64,000 nt of DNA from Dryococelus australis (GCA_029891345.1 CM056994.1:55955251-56019250), one strand, 5' to 3'. Shown: positions 11,534-24,069, counted from the first letter of the stretch. The notes: generated from the letters alone by a model not told the origin. Made by a program: numbers and translations.

Positions 11534-11958
11534 TATTGGCTGTTCACGAAAAAATGAGTACTTCTGAATTTAACCTTAGAAATAAGTCACTGCCCATGCC
11601 TGCATATAATTCGACGAGTGCACTGAGCGACATGCGCACAGCAAAGTTGGTAACGATAGATGGGAAGTAGTTCCATATCTTAACGTCGAATAACAACTGT
11701 TGGGTAACCATTTGTGATAATTCAAATTATTTATTTAGCTTTCTGTTTTTTTAATGCACCAGTGTGTAAAAATTAGCAGATTAATAAAATACTTAGCTTT
11801 CTAATAATTTCACAGTTTCACTTGGCCGACGCATGAATAAAGTGGTGAGGCCTATGGCAATATTAATTTTACATAAGGCGGAAGAATACACAACGTGCAT
11901 ACAAGTAGATCTTAAGCAGGGCTTTCAACAGTGCCCATTTTGCCGTGAACCGCCTATA
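11534..11958 (+). mobile_element. A-family MITE copy 4
   Basis: Starts TATTGGCTGTTCACGAAAAA and ends TTGCCGTGAACCGCCTATA, with the full set of internal landmarks. Confidence 0.85.
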
Positions 11959-12393
11959 GCTTGTTGGTGCAATGAAGATTGTGAACGCCATCCCAACGCT
12001 ATCTCAGGCGAAAGTGCTAGGAAGGCATTTTGGTATCGAACAAAACGCATTTACTTTGGCATAGGGACAAACTTGGCCTTTGCAGAATAACTTTCTTTGC
12101 AACTCTCGCATAGAAAATGCGCCGTCGTCCCGTCATTCTGCGAGTCGGAAACACGCTGTTATACGCCCATAAGGAGAGTGTACTTCAGTACATGGAGTTG
12201 AACGAAGGGATTATAAACTGAAGAGGATCTTTACTAGCACGCAACCTACAATAATTACAGGTTTTGACGTGGCCCGAGGAGGGGTTGGGATCGGGGGTAG
12301 GTGTGAAGATATTCTGAAGTTGTATGGGTGTAGAAGCCTATAAGGGGTTCTCCGGGCTCGCTCTTTCACCCTATAGCGTGAAGACACTACTAG

Positions 12394-13615
12394 AGCCGGG
12401 ATTAAAATGACTTCACGTATCACGTACCAAGCAACACGTTTTCGTCTACGTAAAACGTGGCATTTTTGAGTAGTATATTATGATGTTCCACGTAATCACG
12501 TAACCTTTGTGTTATGAATAAAATGGTGGGGGATGAGTTTTTTTGTCGCTTTTCGGATTGAAAAAAAAAAAAACCTCAAAATTGTTCATATACTGGCATA
12601 TCTGTATTTTAATATTGATGAGGCGTTAACAGGTTGCAAAAGTATAACGTTCGCGATTCATACAAACTTTCAAAAGTTAAGGAGATCGTCATAACCTTAC
12701 GAACAAAACGTCTCTGGGAGATGTAGCCACGTTTTTTGTGTGTATATGGAATAAATTGTATGTAATAAACTTGATCTGCAGCGAAAATTAAAATTTTGTT
12801 TAATGAAATAAGTTTACGAAATTTCAAACTTAACGGTAAACATTCTGTATTTTATTCAAGCTCTTTATAATGCTTCACGTGGGAACGTAACTTTTGTGCA
12901 CTGGATGAAAACGTCGGTGATCAGTTTGTAGCTTTTCTGACTGGAAAAATCTAAAAATTCATTATTATACGGGCGCATTTGTGTTTTAATACTGATGTGG
13001 CAAGAACAGATTGCCAACGTAAGAATTTCGTGATTTATCATACAAATTATGAAAACGACTAGGGCATCTTCATAACCACAAGAACGAAATGTGTCTGGGA
13101 GCTGTAGATACGTTTTCGTGTACACGGAATAAATCGTACATAATATTAAAATTTTGCTTAACGAAATACGCCTACTATAAATTTCAAACTTAACAACACA
13201 CATTGAGTTTTTCACGCATACAATTTCACAGCTCTGAGAAACATAATTAATAAACTGCAGTAATATGAAGCTCCCTGAATTTCTAAAGATTAAAAAATAC
13301 ACAATTTTAGTCTAACTTATATTACACTTTCATCTTCATTTACCGGAGAAAATTATATATTGAGTGGTACATAAATTAAAAACGTGAGCAGACGACATCG
13401 CGAAAACAAAAACAAACCCGTGAAAAGCAAAGCTAACACAACAACGTCCCTATTGTTATTGGTCAGCAAGATCACGCACATTGATAAGCTTTTCCATCAA
13501 GTGAACGTTACGTGGAATTATTGTAATAGGTCTTTTTTAGTCAAGGGGTAGCTGGCTACGTGAGCGTGTTGCTCGTTACGTGTTACGTGACACGTGAAGT
13601 AATCGTAATTCCGGC
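12394..13615. mobile_element. 1.2-kb long-TIR element rich in CACGT
   Basis: The left end reads GCCGGGATTAAAATGACTTC then ACGTATCACGT; the right end read on the other strand is GCCGGAATTACGATTACTTC then ACGTGTCACGT. Paired similarity continues for about 45 bp through AGCAACACG. The interior is a degenerate tandem duplication: 12490-12850 and 12873-13210 share a matching order of blocks (TTTTAATA-TGATG, TTCATAACC, GTCTCTGGGAG, AATTTCAAACTTAAC). No transposase remains. No clear target duplication was found. Confidence 0.65.
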
Positions 13616-13665
13616 CTTACCTCCAGCCTGCGTTCTGGGACCGCCACCCTACGAAGGCCGACGCC

Positions 13666-13673
13666 GACTGAAG
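13666..13673 (+). repeat. 8-bp target duplication, left
   Basis: GACTGAAG, identical to 14136-14143. It flanks the hAT MITE exactly at its ends. Confidence 0.85.
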
Positions 13674-14135
13674 TAGAGATGGGGAGTATTTCCAATACCT
13701 GTTATCAGTAACATGTACTGAGAAGGATCAGGTATGGCCTGTTTCTAGCTTCTGGAAATACCTGTTACCTTCCCTCCTGCCTGTTAATGGTACTTGTATC
13801 ACGAAGCAGGAACAATCATAAGTAGCACTCGCTTGTCACTCGATACTCGTACGATATCATTACGTACCTGTTCCTACCGTCTGATATTAGAATCCAATAC
13901 TGGATACCAATAATATTTACCGGCGAGAATACTGCAAAATTAACTTCATTTTATATCCCACTACATGGCTAACAACAGCTATTCGAGAATAAGGTGAGAT
14001 AGTGGAACAACGCAGCCTAGCATACAGCTTATCCATAACAGGTATTCTCAATAACAGGTATCAGCAACAGGTACCGACTGGGAACAGGAACAGGTACGGC
14101 CTGTTCCTGAGAAATACTAGTTGAGCGCATCTCTA
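13674..14135. mobile_element. hAT-type MITE with perfect 8-bp TSD
   Basis: The 462-bp element starts TAGAGATGGGG and ends GCGCATCTCTA. The inverted ends share TAGAGATG plus a further AGTATTTC block. Flanks are GACTGAAG on both sides, the 8-bp duplication typical of hAT transposition. The interior is built of variants of CAGGAACAGGTACGGCCTG and AATACCTGTTACC, giving many short palindromes. No ORF. The intact duplication argues for a fairly recent or unperturbed insertion. Confidence 0.85.
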
Positions 14136-14143
14136 GACTGAAG
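14136..14143 (+). repeat. 8-bp target duplication, right
   Basis: GACTGAAG, partner of 13666-13673. Confidence 0.85.
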
Positions 14144-16659
14144 CTCCTGCCCTTCGCCTCGGTGTCCATGTCCACTACACTTCTCGTTCACGCCCACCTT
14201 CTCTACTCTAACTTTCTATTGGCTCTCCCTTGTGGCCTGGACGGTGTTACTGGCGTAAGATGTTTCGTGAATCGCCGGAACCCCACTGTGTCAGGCACAC
14301 CCAATTATTCTCTGCGCTTCTGAAGATTCCTGCATCTTTTGTGGCCGTCGCATTATGCTCCACGTTGTTTACGGACTTTATTTTAATACCATTCCCTGGC
14401 CGCATTCCTGCCTCACCCGGCATCACTATTCATGCTGCAATCTCGACAGTACGGTCGACGAACTTCGCCAGAGCAGCGTCGGGTCTTAGGAATATTTGAA
14501 TTGTCACAGAGAAATTCGTGCGCGTCAGGTTTGGAGAGTGGTTCGAATGGAGCAGACACTTGATGCACAAGGCGAGGGTGCTTTTGAAAAGCAGACGCTG
14601 TGAAGAAAGGAGAAGACAAGCTGAATGCAGAGATGGTAGGACAAGAAATACTGACAAGAGAGTTGAAGATAAGAAAATCATTGGAAAATGTAAAGCAGTT
14701 ACGGGGAACTGGGTACGACATTGATGGAGAAGTTATTTGTTAAACGGTGCAAGAAAGAGAAACGTTAATGGTGTATAGAGGGGGAGGGGCGGAGAGGAGG
14801 ATAAGATAGCTCAATGATCCAAGACAATAAAGAAAACATCGGAGGAAGAGAGGGAGTGATTACGTTGTACCAGGCATACGACAAAAAAACTTTAAATCAG
14901 ACATAAACCGCCAGGTTATGCAAGTACACGTTTCAGCCAGTTACACATAAGGAAGCGGTCGCGTGGCCTGCATTAGATATCGGTTGCATTTCTACCTAAC
15001 TCCGTCAGCACACATCAGGTGCACCGTAGCAGGTGGGTGTTCTTTATTTAAGTTGCTCGCGTGACCTAAATAAGCCAAATCGGCCTTTGGGTTAGGCAAA
15101 CATTGACACAGGCGTTCAGAGTAAACATTGGATTCACGGAAGGATCACAAGCGTCTAGCATCAACATTAAGAATCACAAGGGTTCGTTGTCGATGCTTCT
15201 GGTGTGTATGCGCGCTGTGCGGTTTGTCGTATACATAACACTTTAGCTCCGGAGTGTTCAGCAAAACGGCGTCGTGAGTACGATGAGTAGCATATGCTTC
15301 TACTATCGACCCTGAACGTCAGTGTGACATGTTTTGTTGACAAGAAATGACATTTCAAAATTGTGGGAAAATATCTTAAGCGAACCTTGTAAAATTCATT
15401 TAGGGCCCCACAGTGATTTGTTACTTGTGTATTGTCATGAGAATGTAACCAGGCGATCGCATTATCACGAACATAACACCGGTAATTAGGACACGAGCCG
15501 AGCGCCCGAACCGCAACACAAGGAACCCGCTCCAACGGGGCGGAAGGCCTTGGAGTTTGTTAGTCAACACGCGCCCAATATTAAGGCCATTTGTCATTGG
15601 TTGCCGGGTTGAAGACGCCCGGAGATGGAGTGTGCCGACCGCCGTAATACGTCCACAGTCATCAGCCTTCGTGGCCATGGTTTAAGGTGAAGACGTTCAA
15701 TTTAAATAGCATCCAAGCTGAACAATATTCCGTGGGTAATAAACCATATTTAAATTTTAGTATACATCCGAGCTCTTCCGATTTAACTTATATTTCATGT
15801 AACGAATTGTAACTAATATTATGTAAATACAACGATATTCAAAAATACATAATTCACTTTATCTCTGAGTCCTACGCATCCCCCAAATAATAAGATGTAC
15901 AATTTTAAGTAAACATACAATTGTAACAGAATGTAATCATTATTTTGTTCTAAAACGTCGAAGTATGTACGATCGAAAGTAGAATTCGACACATCTCCAG
16001 TTTAAGTATGACTTGGAATTATGGCTGGGATATCGAAATATTTTTACATGTCTTAATAAAATAAGTAGAACCTAAAATTAAATCTAGTTATTGTCTTCTG
16101 CTACCTAGGCATACACGGGTGTCCAGCATTCAGACGTGGGCTTGTGTAGATGTGGAAATGCAGCACGATCCCTCGAAGGCAAGCAAAATGCGCTACGTTG
16201 TTGCCAGATGTTGCTACTATGACATTTCCCACAACAACTTGCTATTACTTTTAGGTCAGATTACTGTAGGACGAATGACTATAGCTGAAGATGAATGTTA
16301 GTAGAAAGAATAACTTCTGAAGCCTACAGCTCAAGGTTCCCACCAAGCCGGCACTTGAACTGCGTTGTAGTTTTTGAAGCACAGTCCCCCCCCCCCTCTC
16401 GCCACCCCCTGGGTGAAACTATTACACGTACCTCCAATTTTCTGATCTACGAAAAGAGTACGTTCACTTCAACACGTCACGCACATTAGAAACACCATCT
16501 CATAGTACTCCGAAATGTCTACAAACGGCTTTTTCAAGCGCTGTATCCCAAAATAAACCCGTCAGATCCTCACAAGACTTACTCAAGGGCTCTGCATTGA
16601 ACCTTCGTACAGACTTTCCACCAATAAGATAATAGGGTCACTGCTGAAAGTCCCATAGG
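14144..16659. other. unassigned; short ORFs only
   Basis: Overlapping ORFs of 60-120 codons occur on both strands (14230-14720, 15167-15678) without recognisable domains, signal peptides or clean splice sites. The C-run at 16386-16397 is low-complexity. I see no gene. Confidence 0.35.
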
Positions 16660-17097
16660 TAAAGGCTGTTCACGATAAAATAAGCACTTTTTAAAATCAA
16701 CCTCAGAAAAAGTCACTGCCCCTGCCTGCATATATTTTAACGGGAGCACTGAGTGACATGAGCCCAGTAAAGTTGGTAACGATGGAGGGAAAGGACTTCC
16801 ATATCTGAAAGGCGAATAAAAAATGTTAGTTAACTATTTATAATGGCTTAAATTATTTGTTTCACCTTCTGTTTTTTTCCCCCCTAATACATCGAAGTTT
16901 AAAAATGAGCAGAGCTGTGAAATTTTCCTTTTATAACAATTTTACCTTTTACCATTTCACTTGACCGACGCATAAGTAAAGCGACGAGGCCCAAGGCAAC
17001 GTTAATTTTATATAAGGCGGAAGAATACACAGCGTGCATACAAGTAGATCTCAAGTAGGGCTTTCAAAAGTGTTCATTTTACAGTGAACAGCCTATA
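16660..17097 (+). mobile_element. A-family MITE copy 5
   Basis: Starts TAAAGGCTGTTCACGATAAA and ends TTACAGTGAACAGCCTATA. It directly abuts the exon-like segment that follows. Confidence 0.85.
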
Positions 17098-17136
17098 CAC
17101 GTAGTGCGCCAGTTCAGAGCCTCGCTCTTAGCGGCG

Positions 17137-17214
17137 ATGGCGCACTTGCTGAGCGCGGCATTGTCGCTTACAGCCCCCGCGCTCCACGACCTCAAACACG
17201 GAAAACAGCTTCAG
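17137..17214 (+). CDS. possible first coding exon with strong donor
   Basis: ATG at 17137 opens 26 codons, MAHLLSAALSLTAPALHDLK then HGKQLQ, ending in TTCAG followed directly by GTAGGT, a good splice donor in phase 0. The frame is also open upstream through VRQFRASLLAA to the MITE end at 17097. The segment is GC-rich against AT-rich flanks. The start is mildly hydrophobic but not a clear signal peptide. The protein family is not recognised. Chance occurrence of a donor after a short ORF is possible, so this is a candidate only. Confidence 0.3.
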
Positions 17215-18169
17215 GTAGGTGGGAGCATTAAATAAATATTAGCCAAAGCTTCTGATGAATTATCATTAAAGGCGAAATAATTTTAGATTTACCTTATCGC
17301 TGCTGGCCAAACTACGCGTTTTGGTAAAATTTACGAAGGGTAAACCATGAGAAATAGTTTGGAGTTGTTGTGGATATGCAAAGCAGTGCTGTCTGTGATC
17401 AAAGAGCGCCACAGAATCGCCCACCGGTGCTGCTCCACGCGGAGCTCGGCTGCACTTCCCGTGCGCCACAGGACAACCGACGCGACGTCGCACAATTTGC
17501 GGGCAGTTCCGGCATCCTACCGCAGCAACCACACAGCAGCACCGTCGCCCGGAGGTGCGCCAGCTAAAATATTCATTCATTACACTGCAGAAGTCGTCGA
17601 CCATGCCATAAAAATTAAAGTTCCCAGGACGAATGACATACACGCAAAAACATCATTTTTGTAGTTACACTTCATTTTTTATTTATTTTTTGCAGTTTTC
17701 ATTTATCCACGTACATCGAGAGCTTGGAAACGGAATACTGAATATTACATTGCAATTAATACGCTGCCCGCCCCATTACAAAAATGCGAAAACATTTGTT
17801 TGTTTTTTATTTTCGCCTCATCTACATTATGAATGCACACCACGCAGCAGAAGCGCGGCTACGCCATCGCATTATTAATTAGACACAACGCAAGCGTCCA
17901 GAATATTATTGCAAACAGCACGCGAAAATGATACATCGGCACTTCCAGCTCTCGTTGCGTTTACACGGCGCTTCATTTTTCTGCTTACACCAGGCGCATT
18001 CCCAGGCGAAACAATACGCCTATTTGCAGGCTCTCAACGCGAAAACTGTCGATGAATAATGTCGGCGCCATACTAGCCGCACAATTTTTGAGGCATGGTG
18101 CACTTGGATTTATACTCCTCTCTTCCTTTTCTCCTGTCCACCTCCCATTTTCGTAATTTATACGTAGTA
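17215..18169. other. unassigned sequence
   Basis: GC-rich to about 17560, then AT-rich. Overlapping short ORFs on both strands around 17266-17664 are mutual shadows with no recognisable domain. Confidence 0.35.
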
Positions 18170-18422
18170 TAAAGGTGAGTAGGTAGTTGGGTTTATCGTC
18201 TCGTCGACAGCGAGGTCATTAGAGAAGGTGCAAGTTGTACACGGAAGGGAGGATTGGGGAACGAATCATCCATGGCCTTTGGTAGAGACCCATCCCAGCA
18301 TTCGTCTGAAGTGATTTCTGAAAACAATGGGAAACAGAAATCCGGATGGCCGGACCGGCAATTGAACCCGGGTCCTCCCGAATTCGAGTCCAGTGAGTTA
18401 CCACTGCGCCACCTCGCTCAGT
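18170..18422 (-). mobile_element. tRNA-derived SINE of polyneopteran type
   Basis: Minus strand begins TGAGCGAGGTGGCGCAGTGG, continues through CTGGACTCGAATTCGGGAGG and GGGTTCAATTGCCGG (B box region), then CGGATTTCTG, GAATGCTGGGATGGGT and a 3' part TCTCTAATGACCTCGCTGTC followed by GACGAGACGATAAAC. From memory this order matches a SINE family abundant in locusts and other Polyneoptera. It is the strongest taxonomic hint in the window. Confidence 0.75.
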
Positions 18423-19089
18423 ATGTAATATAAAGATTAACTTACGAACGACACATAAAAACCGTTCGATTTCACTCAATATAACATTTGCATGAACATG
18501 ATTACTTGCTTAATAACTGTTTACTTCTGTATAAAAATCGTACCACAGAAGTCTGCGCACTTTTAAGTGTAGCAACCATTAAAGCAATCACGACGGGATC
18601 TCCTATAACTCGGAGCCCGGTACAGCCGTACCCCTTGTTTGATCCCCCCCCCCCCCCCCATTTCCGCCCTTCCTCGCGGCAATTCCCTATCTATCCCAAT
18701 CACCGGCGCAGGTCCGAAGATGGACTCGCCGCCAAGATGAAGACATGGTTCGTAATCGCGCGTCACGATGGTCGTTTCGCATTCTGTAGACCGTGGGATC
18801 GATTCCGACTGACAGCACAGGGGAATGTTTTTTTTTTGCGAAGTCATGTCTCGTACCCCATTCCTAGCGACGAAAATATTTTCTACCTGGAGCTGACGAC
18901 ATTCTCATACGATTGCAGAAGTTCCTACACTCAAAAGGTCAAATTGCGTACACCTACAGTATTTATTCACGTAACATGTGCGGACAAGGACAGAACGTCC
19001 AAGCATCCACCAAGCAGCTGACAGCATCAAGCATCTTACCCGCTTATGGAAGTCCCGCCCATTCCGAGGGCCGCTACTGGCTGGCCGGC
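18423..19089. other. unassigned; C-run and short ORF
   Basis: A 177-codon ORF at 18488-19021 crosses a 14-base C-run at about 18645 and has no recognisable domain. It is probably non-coding. Confidence 0.35.
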
Positions 19090-19428
19090 TATAGTCTACT
19101 CGTGTTTAATTGTTTCCAAAATGCATAATGTATCACAAGCATGTCATACTTCTGTCAAAATAAAAGTGCCTTATTTTTTGTTAAATCTAAATTTTACTCA
19201 TGATTTTTTTTTTTTTCATTATATTTCACGTACAATTAATATGATAAGAACAGAAACGCTTAGTAGTAGAATATTATTGTACTGAGTGCGCCGAATTTGG
19301 TGCGTTGTCCCTTTGATGTAATTTTCTAGACTCAGTTAAGCTTTGTTTACACGACGCGGAGGAACAGCCTGAAAGTATAACTTCAGCAGGGTTTCAGAAA
19401 AGTTGAAAGCAACCGCGCATGGACTATA
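19090..19428 (-). mobile_element. B-family MITE copy 2 (inverted)
   Basis: Begins TATAGTCTACTCGTG and ends CGCATGGACTATA. On the minus strand it contains TTTCTGAAACCCTGCTGAAG, AAACAAAGCTTAACTG and the ACTTTTATTTTGACA block in the order seen in other B copies, with an internal deletion after the end. Confidence 0.7.
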
Positions 19429-21075
19429 TATCTCGTTCCGAAAGGGCTCGCATTTCGAAGAACGTTGGTTGCTGCTGCTGGCACATAACGTCGAGATAAC
19501 GCGGCGAAGAAGATGATGTTTAATGTAAATTAGTCGTAAAAAAATTTTAAATTACGTAAATTATTTAAAATATTTAAATAAAATGTTAACCAAATTAAAA
19601 ACTCCCAATAGTACCTAATGGAAATTTTATTTACTAGTTTCCGAGATTTTTTTTTTCAAAGAGAATAAACATTGCTTTACTACAAAGGTGATTGCTTCTC
19701 GATTAATACACCCATTAGTTTAAGACCCTGGTTAGATACGCTACACGAGGCGAAGAAGAAGAAGAAGAAAAAACCGAGTTGTGGTTCCAGATTACTGACT
19801 AAAGAAGACACATGTGGTGGATAGTCTGGTGATATGTTTAGTAAAATTTATGTAGAAATCTTAAATAGGTCACAGGTATCGTAAACTAAACGACTGGATG
19901 GCTTGTTATTTAAATACGAATAGTGATACTAGAAAAGGTTTTCGTTGTACATGGATCAATAAGAGACGGATGGTTGTCTCAAGGACAGGGACAGGCCTCT
20001 TTCGAGGTGTTACAGTAAGTTTTGTATCCTCCTATTGGCGCAAACATGGAAAGGAGAATCACTGGTGTCTTAGCGTATAGCTATAAACAATAAAGTTTGT
20101 ATTTTGAGTTGTTTTGCTGACCTGAATACCGCCGTCGTTGCTACGACGCCTTTGTTTGGGCCGCGTTTCCAAGGACTGGCCAACAAGTACTACAAAATAA
20201 CTATTCTAATGGCTGAATGTTGATTTATCATTTTTGTTGCCAACCTTCAGAAAAAAAAAAGCCCGACTTTAACTGCAGGTATTTTAAGTACACAATGACC
20301 GAAGTACTTACAATAATGTCCGCAACGCATCTGGAAAAGTAGTTCTGTGTTTTGATATATGTCTTATACAAGTGTAATATTCTAACTGACAAACCACTAA
20401 AATATATTTATTTTAGTTTTAAACGCACTGTAGTAACAAATGACGTGACGGTAACACACCATGTCTTTCTAACATTCTCGTAGTGTCATTTTACCGAAGC
20501 AAGATTGAACGCCAGTCCGTAGAGTTCAAGGCAATGTTTAATCCGGCGGAAGGATGAGCAAGGATCACAAAGAAGAAACCAAGATTGTTTTTTACAAATA
20601 CTCAATGCAGGTTTATGGTCTGAACTGTACACAAACGCAGAAGGGTCCATTTTTTTTTTCGTTAAAACCATTCCATAGTTTAGTAAACACTAAACGACAG
20701 CCGTCAAAAATGTTAAGTACGTAATACGTCGGCCATTGTTGTCTCCGGTAAACAGGCATTCTAAGGTTTTATTTTTACATCACCCATACCCAACTTTTTG
20801 TTTGTCGGTACAACCATGTCGCAGATACCCCTTTCAACTCGAAATTATTCTTAGCGCATAACCCACACCTTTTTCTTGTTAAGTCATGACTTTCTTCTGG
20901 AGTGAGATTTCTTTATTTTTAATCTTCTTACAGTTTTCCCTAAATCTCGTGATCTCGAGATGCATATACTGGAAAAAAAAAGTAAATTTAAAATCACGTA
21001 CTATGGATGTGACATACAAATCATGTAAGTACACGACCCCAAGTTTCGATTCGCATGACTGCAACAACCACATTA
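19429..21075. other. unassigned sequence
   Basis: No supported gene. A (GAA)6 tract lies at 19752-19769. Confidence 0.4.
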
Positions 21076-21429
21076 AATTACTCTAAGGTAACATTGTTCT
21101 GGTCCCTCCACCAGACTCTAAACTACTCACAACTCTATTAAGTTAACTCTCAGCTAATATATAATTACTCTAAGGTAACGCATTGTTCTGGTCCCTCCAC
21201 CAGACTCTAAACTACTCACAACTCTACTAAGTTAACTCTCAGCTAATATATAATTACTCTAAGGTAACGCATTGTTCTGGTCCCTCCACCAGACTCTAAA
21301 CTACTCACAACTCTACTAAGTTAACTCTCAGCTAATATATAATTACTCTAAGGTAACGCATTGTTCTGGTCCCTCCACCAGACTCTAAACTACTCACAAC
21401 TCTACTAAGTTAACTCTCAGCTAATATAT
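21076..21429 (+). repeat. 89-bp tandem repeat, four units
   Basis: Units start at 21076, 21163, 21252 and 21341 with AATTACTCTAAGGTAAC. The last three are 89 bp and nearly identical; the first is 87 bp (missing GC in TAACGCATTG, with a T for C in CTCTACTAAG). Each unit holds the dyad TCTGGTCCCTCCACCAGA. After the fourth unit the sequence departs at AATTACCTGGGG. Confidence 0.97.
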
Positions 21430-23165
21430 AATTACCTGGGGTGCGAGCTGGTAGAAGTCAATTGATAATACAAACAATTACAAAACTACACATTTATTCT
21501 CAGCTTGGTTTACAAATTAACTTATTAATTTTCATTTAATTTCCACTGCAAATTTATTGTATATATTTATTATTCGCATGGCAGTTCTATTGGCAGAAAT
21601 ATTTGTTATTTAGTTGCTCTATGAGATTGTAACGTTTTGCAAATGTTTGTTTATTTTATCGTTTACATCTTTAATTGCAGTTTTAGAGTTGAGTATGACC
21701 ACAGATTGAAATATTTTCAGAATATTTAAATTAATTTAATATTTTAATGTAGTTCTTTGTTAAGATAGAATGGTTAAAAGAAATATATTTAAATTTAAAC
21801 AATGATCGATAGTTGGCAGCATAGTACAATATGTAATATTTAGCACGGGAATTTTTGGAAGTGCTTCGCCTGTTGTGCTATGGCAATTTCAAAAATACTA
21901 TTTTGAAATAATATCTTCATTTTGGAACCTTTCAAATGACATGTTGGATCCTTAAGATCGTCGGAAGTCTATTGAAATATAGTCATTAAAGTGGATCCTG
22001 TGGGTAATAAGTTATTGAGGACATTATTTTATGCCGCCGGTGTACGAGTGGCGTAAAGAGATGAATGCCCAGATAAGTAAACTGTCGAAAATGTCTGTCT
22101 GAGTTGGCATTTGTCCTGAATGATAGCAAGTGAATAGCTATCATTAACTACAAGAACTTCTGGCCTCCGAAGTACTACTGTTACAGCTGCGTTAAGTCTG
22201 ATATAAGTTGCAGATGGCAGCAGTTCGATTCAATATGATTTTCATAACTTAGTTTTCAAGAATCCTGCAAAACCCGTTCTGCAAAGTTTTCCTCATTAAA
22301 TTTGCCTACACTTCCTTCAGAAGTAGGGACATTATTCTTCTACCTAAATATATCAATAAATCTGAGTAGCCGAGGCAAGAAGAGGTATCTGCTAATGAAT
22401 GGAGTATAACCAAGTGAGAGAGTTTAATTTAGTGGACATTGAATCATTAATTTTCCCCAGAGTGAAAAAACTAACTTACGTTGCAAAATGTCAACTTATT
22501 ACAATTTTATTCTGAGTTGAATGTTTTATAAATTGAGGTGCATGTATTTTATATATGAACATACAGTGATTGCTTATGTTTCTTCACCAAACTTTCAAAT
22601 GCAATAATTAAACACTCCTCAATGATTGGATGGCTTTATTATTTGGTAGTTAGTTCATTAGTAGTATATTTTTGGTGTTAGTGTTGATGATTACTGGTCT
22701 CTTGTTAATGTGGTCACTCCAGCATACCAGCAGTGGGTTCATTAATATCTACTCCGGAATAATCGAGTATACCCCGAATACAAAACACAAATACAAGTAA
22801 CAACCCAATACATTCTAATAAACAACCTATAAACCAAAGTTGCCCGCTACGCAATACAACATCTGAAACTTATTTGATAACGTTATTTAGTCCTAAAAAT
22901 ACGCTGGAATTATTTCCTTCGCATTACATGCGGCGAAATGAAATTGAAGTTTAGGTTAAACACAACATTCGTTAACTCATTCTGAAAATTAATAAAATGT
23001 TTGTTATGCATCTTAACACGAAAATTAATGCATTCTTGTATTATGTTATGCACATTAAATTTATGTTTTGTAGTTGCAACTTTTAATTCATCTTCACGCT
23101 GCTTACCAAAGAAAAATTCGGACCCTGTGATAGAATATTGCACTTGGTATCCTCCGTTTATCTTA

Positions 23166-23168
<3 letters not shown>
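21430..23168. other. unassigned AT-rich sequence
   Basis: No ORF of substance, paired termini or RNA gene seen. It may belong with the adjoining 89-bp array to one larger element, but I found no ends. Confidence 0.35.

Positions 23169-23211
<43 letters not shown>
23169..23211. repeat. (TA)n(CA)n microsatellite
   Basis: About 17 TA units running into CACACACA. Confidence 0.97.
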
Positions 23212-23361
23212 GCCAGATAATTAGTTAGATTTAATTACGCACGGATAGCAAAAATGTTACAATTACTTCTGTATCAATTTTTAATTATGAAGTGTTCTAA
23301 AATGAAATTGTTACAAACCGAGTTATGTACATTTAAAACCACACATAGATTTTCCTGCAGT

Positions 23362-23603
23362 GTGTAGTGGAGAGATTTGGGCTGCCCCTAACACAGGGGG
23401 CTCGCGAGCCGTTGAGGCGAAGCGAGGCGAGCATGGAGCGGAGCTGGAAAGCAATGGCGGGGAAAACGGGAGATCCCTGAGAAAACCCGCCGACCAGAGG
23501 CACGATTCCCACGTGCGAATGTTCCGGGGCGTGCCCGCCGGGAATCGAACCCGGTTCGCCTTGGCGAGAGGCGAGCGCTCTTGACGCTGCGCAGCAGCGG
23601 CAT
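23362..23603 (-). mobile_element. tRNA-derived SINE, S family copy 1
   Basis: The minus-strand head ends in CCGGGTTCGATTCCCGGCGG (perfect B box), then GTGGGAATCGTG, CTGGTCGGCGGGTTTTCTCA, GGGATCTCCCGTTTTCC and a tail CCCAAATCTCTCCACTAC. It shares all of these with 31722, 35983, 37938, 43462 and 63205. GC-rich body in an AT-rich setting. Confidence 0.85.
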
Positions 23604-24069
23604 TTTGTTTAGTGAGATCCAACAACTGAAAGTCTATTTACCAAGCGTATTACTTTTTCATATGCTACACTGATAAAATAGCACTGCGATGTCAAAGAAA
23701 CAGAAGGTGAATTATTTCGTCACAGACCGTGACGTATATCAAAAGAAGCCAACATTGGAATCAGTCCCAAACACGTATAAATGTGTGTCAACACAAGGAC
23801 ATTCGTGAGCCACCAGGAAATATAGGAAATATCACAAATTGAGTATATACAGTACTAGAGTAATCGGGGACATTTTTAATACTCACTGCCCAACTCAAAG
23901 GTGGTTAGAAATGAGCACCATTAAAAACGTTACACGAGCCGACTTTAAAGAACTACGTTAGAATAGCAGTTTCGCCAAACGTGACGGAATTTAAAAAAAA
24001 TGCAGTACCTCAAAAATGGCGATTAATGGAGCACTCAGCGAGGCGTATTTTAACTTCCCTTCCTAAAGG

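Noticed and set aside
12865-13302. 145-codon minus-strand ORF, membrane-protein-like
   Set aside because: It lies within the duplicated interior of the 12394-13615 element, is AT-rich and hydrophobic by composition, and the sister unit does not keep the frame.
18340-18420. tRNA gene on the minus strand
   Set aside because: It is the head of a polyneopteran-type SINE whose conserved 3' part is also present.
18488-19021. 177-codon ORF
   Set aside because: It crosses a long C-run that codes for a proline tract, has no recognisable domain and is overlapped by an equally open antisense frame.
21076-21429. CRISPR array
   Set aside because: The 89-bp units are contiguous with no unique spacers, and the context is eukaryotic.
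23001-23228. ORF with Tyr-Ile repeats
   Set aside because: It is a translation of the (TA)n microsatellite; the same applies to ORFs at 35983-36479.
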